NCBI GenBank assembly: GCA_005888365.1
Contig: VAWZ01000104.1
Span: forward strand, 1 to 32,615
Length of the DNA: 32,615 nucleotides
Reading direction: 5' to 3'
From: Actinomycetota bacterium
Lineage (GTDB): Bacteria > Actinomycetota > Thermoleophilia > Gaiellales > Gaiellaceae
Position numbers and translations under genes: made by a program. The notes below the pieces were generated by a model. It was not told the DNA's origin, made no database searches, and saw only the letters and a list, made by a program, of their open reading frames with translations. Shown in pieces: positions 30,620 through 32,615 of the stretch (position 1 is its first letter; each line of letters begins with the position of its first letter).

Positions 30620-30735
30620 GCTCCGGTGTCAGTTCTCCTCTGCCGAGGGGCTTTCCTTGCTACCGGTCGTTGCGAAACGTCGTCCTAGAAACACAGAAGA
30701 GCCCGGCGGCACCCCAGCTGGAAAGACACTGCAGG
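30620..30735. other. Intergenic region between glmM and glmS
   Basis: The 116-bp gap presumably holds the glmS promoter and leader. GCTCCGGTGTC at 30620-30630 equals 11 bases at the right end of the RAYT element, but the other arm is absent. No clear promoter was identified. Confidence 0.35.
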
Positions 30736-31998
30736 CTAGCCGAGCTCCGTCGCTACGAGCCGCGCGATCGTAGCACAGATTTTCCCTGCTTCTTCCGCGG
30801 TTTCAGCCTCTGCAAGAACCCGGACAACCGGCTCCGTGCCGGACGGACGGACAAGCACCCGACCCCGGTCGCCGAGCTCGCGGCTCAGGCGCGCAGCCTC
30901 GTCGAGGATCGACTTCGGCACCTCGCGCTTCCGGACGCGCACGTTCTCCTTGGCCTGCGGATACCGGGGCATTGTCGCCGCAGCCTCGCTCAGCGTCCGG
31001 CCCGCCAGGGCTCCGCACAGCAGCAATCCCGCAGCCAGCCCGTCCCCGGTCACGTGGTCGCGGAGCCAGATGATGTGCCCGGACTGCTCGCCTCCCAGGA
31101 GACCGCCGAGATCGCGCAGCGCCTCGAGCACGTAGCGGTCGCCGACCGGCGTCGTGACGACCCGGATGCCGTGCTCCTCCATCAGGCGGTGAAAGCCCAT
31201 GTTCGTCATCGCGGTGACGGCGACGAGGTCGACTCCGAGGGCGGGCGCGAGGATGGCGAGAATCTCGTCGCCGTCGACGGGCTCGCCGCGCTCGTCCACT
31301 GCGAGCATGCGGTCTCCGTCCCCGTCGAAGGCGATTCCGAGATCCAGGCCGCCGTCTCGCACGACGCTCGAGAGGAGCGAGAGATCGGTGGCTCCGCATC
31401 CGACGTTGATGTTCTCGCCGTCCGGTTCGTCCCCGATCGCCCGCACGGTCGCGCCGAGCTCCTCGAACGCGCGAGGCGCGAGGCCGGAGAACGCACCGTT
31501 CGCACAATCGACCGCGATCCGCAGCCCCGAGAGATCCGAACCGAAGCGCTCGCCGAGGTGACGCAGGTAGTTCGCGGCCGCACCGTCGAGCCGTTCGATC
31601 GTGCCGGTACCGTGCGCGACCGCGTCGAACAGGGCCTCGATCTCCTCTTCCTGAGCATCTGTGAGCTTCCGGCCCTCGCGATCGAAGAGCTTCACGCCGT
31701 TGTATTCGGGCGGGTTGTGCGAGGCGGACACGACAGCGCCGAGATCCTCGGCGAGCAGCGCAACCGCCGGTGTCGGAAGAACGCCGGCGAGCACAGCGGT
31801 TCCTCCCGCCTCGACGATGCCGTGGCTGAGTGCCGCTTCGAGCTCGGGCCCCGAGGCTCGGGTGTCTCGACCCACGAGCATGCTCCCGCCATCCGCCCAA
31901 AGCGTCGCGGCCTTCCCGAGGCGCTCGACGAGATCGGGCGTCAGGTCTTTGCCGTAGACGCCGCGAACTCCATCGGTTCCGAAATACCGCCGTGCCAC
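30736..31998 (-). CDS. glmM: Phosphoglucosamine mutase
   Basis: The 420-residue enzyme interconverts glucosamine-6-phosphate and -1-phosphate, directly after GlmS. The start ARRYFGTDGVRG is the family N-terminus; the catalytic phosphoserine lies in VVSASHNPPEYNGVKLF, the metal loop in FDGDGDRMLAVDE, the sugar loop in GGEQSGHII and the phosphate site in RPSGTEPVVRV. It is slightly shorter than the usual 445 residues. GTG 31998 lies 11 nt after the rpsI stop in an operon with the ribosomal protein genes; the extended frame to 32319 is not coding. Confidence 0.95.
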   Translation of the reverse strand: MARRYFGTDGVRGVYGKDLTPDLVERLGKAATLWADGGSMLVGRDTRASGPELEAALSHGIVEAGGTAVLAGVLPTPAVALLAEDLGAVVSASHNPPEYNGVKLFDREGRKLTDAQEEEIEALFDAVAHGTGTIERLDGAAANYLRHLGERFGSDLSGLRIAVDCANGAFSGLAPRAFEELGATVRAIGDEPDGENINVGCGATDLSLLSSVVRDGGLDLGIAFDGDGDRMLAVDERGEPVDGDEILAILAPALGVDLVAVTAMTNMGFHRLMEEHGIRVVTTPVGDRYVLEALRDLGGLLGGEQSGHIIWLRDHVTGDGLAAGLLLCGALAGRTLSEAAATMPRYPQAKENVRVRKREVPKSILDEAARLSRELGDRGRVLVRPSGTEPVVRVLAEAETAEEAGKICATIARLVATELG

Positions 31999-32009
31999 GG
32001 CGGCCGAAC

Positions 32010-32405
32010 CTACCTCTTCGAGAACTGCGGAGCTTTCCGCGCCTTGTGCAGGCCGGCCTTCTTGCGCTCCACGATGCGCGCGTCGCGGGTCAGGAAGCCC
32101 TGGCGCTTGAGCGCGACCCGCAGCTCGGGGTCGGCCTCGACAAGGGCACGCGCGACCCCGTGGCGAACCGCGCCGGCCTGCCCGGAAATGCCGCCGCCGT
32201 GGACGCGGATGCGAAGGTCGTAGGTCCCGCTCGCGCCTGCGACGTCGAGCGGCGCAAGAACCATTCGCCGATGGCCCGGTCGCGAGAAGTACTCCTCGAG
32301 CGTGCGTCCGTTGATCCACGTCTTCCCGTCGCCTGGGCGAAGGATCACGCGGGCAACCGACGTCTTACGCTTTCCGGTCCCGAGGTATTGCGCGAGCTGG
32401 CTCAT
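32010..32405 (-). CDS. rpsI: 30S ribosomal protein S9
   Basis: This 131-residue protein has the S9 signatures [12 protein letters not shown], the [19 protein letters not shown] core, [31 protein letters not shown] and the conserved C-terminal Lys-Arg that contacts P-site tRNA. The start [14 protein letters not shown] is typical of actinobacteria. ATG 32405 overlaps the rplM stop (ATGA). Confidence 0.97.
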   Translation of the reverse strand: MSQLAQYLGTGKRKTSVARVILRPGDGKTWINGRTLEEYFSRPGHRRMVLAPLDVAGASGTYDLRIRVHGGGISGQAGAVRHGVARALVEADPELRVALKRQGFLTRDARIVERKKAGLHKARKAPQFSKR

Positions 32406-32615
32406 GTCCGCTCCTTCGAGCCTACGCCGCTCGAGAGCTCCAGGGTCTTCGGCGCCTGGGCCTCGTGCGGATGCTCCGGCCCGGCGTAGATCTTCAGCTT
32501 CCGGAGCTGCACGGCAGCGAGCTTGTTCTTGGGGAGCATGCCCTTGACGGCCTTGCGCAGGACCTCCGTCGGACGCCGGGCGAGCTGCTCGCGGAGGGTG
32601 CGCGACCTGAGCCCG
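32402..32615 (-). CDS. rplM: 50S ribosomal protein L13, C-terminal part (gene runs off the window)
   Basis: The last 70 residues are present: [33 protein letters not shown] and [16 protein letters not shown] are the conserved L13 C-terminal motifs. The tail ([15 protein letters not shown]) is longer than in many species. Its TGA overlaps the rpsI ATG, the standard rplM-rpsI pairing. The 5' part lies beyond position 32615. Confidence 0.95.
   Translation of the reverse strand, partial: GLRSRTLREQLARRPTEVLRKAVKGMLPKNKLAAVQLRKLKIYAGPEHPHEAQAPKTLELSSGVGSKERT

Noticed and set aside
30620-30735. glmS ribozyme
   Set aside because: The leader is only 116 bp, and no ribozyme core sequence was recognised; this ribozyme is mainly known from Firmicutes.
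30670-32223. A 517-codon open frame on the plus strand opposite glmM
   Set aside because: It is antisense to a clearly identified gene and shows no protein motifs.
1-32615. CRISPR arrays, tRNA or rRNA genes and prophage genes
   Set aside because: No regularly spaced repeats, tRNA-like folds or phage structural motifs were seen in either strand.

Overview
The window is a GC-rich chromosomal segment, almost fully coding, with about 40 genes on both strands, many overlapping by 1-8 bases. F420-type oxidoreductase families, leaderless-looking starts (TANNNT boxes 6-9 nt before ATG/GTG), a FabI enoyl reductase and the order rplM-rpsI-glmM-glmS point to Actinomycetota, most likely Thermoleophilia (Gaiellales/Solirubrobacterales). 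The taxon is an inference. No rRNA, tRNA or CRISPR array was recognised.

The main result is two genes that read through in-frame UGA codons as selenocysteine (Sec). A peroxiredoxin-like gene (6365-6841) has TGA at 6500-6502, exactly where the peroxidatic cysteine belongs. The formate dehydrogenase catalytic subunit (22098-24818) has TGA at 23148-23150, at the known Sec position of the FDH family. Each UGA is followed 21-23 nt later by the apical loop of a 7-bp hairpin, which fits a bacterial SECIS element. Conventional gene calling splits or truncates both genes. No selA, selB, selC or selD lies in the window.

Layout. 116-1707: Rid-family protein and a GCS2-type carboxylate-amine ligase. 1704-3522 (minus): two secreted proteins, one a Tat-exported beta-propeller. 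3634-6352: ECF sigma factor, membrane-anchored propeller (putative anti-sigma) and secreted M14 carboxypeptidase, with overlapping ends, behind a divergent intergenic region holding a 16-bp perfect palindrome. 6365-10780: Sec-peroxiredoxin, alpha/beta hydrolase, hypothetical protein, PPOX and LLM flavin/F420 oxidoreductases, a 30-residue ORF, metallophosphoesterase and a Rho_N-like basic protein. 10823-14087: fabI divergent from an SDR, then a secreted Asp-box protein. 14160-19409 (minus): HAD phosphatase, acpS, nnrD, alr, CCA-adding enzyme and methyltransferase, a tightly coupled housekeeping operon. 19408-19821: arfB-like release factor.

19839-25579: NAD-linked formate dehydrogenase (fused NuoE/NuoF subunit, then Sec catalytic subunit) followed by birA. 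A 672-bp RAYT/IS200-like element bounded by palindromic inverted ends is inserted between the two FDH genes and supplies the last codons before the fdhB stop. 25618-28761 (minus): secreted Ig-like protein, GerMN/Gmad2 lipoprotein, mobA and fdhD. The last two make and sulfurate the molybdenum cofactor that the FDH needs. 28793-32615 (minus): glmS, glmM, rpsI and partial rplM.
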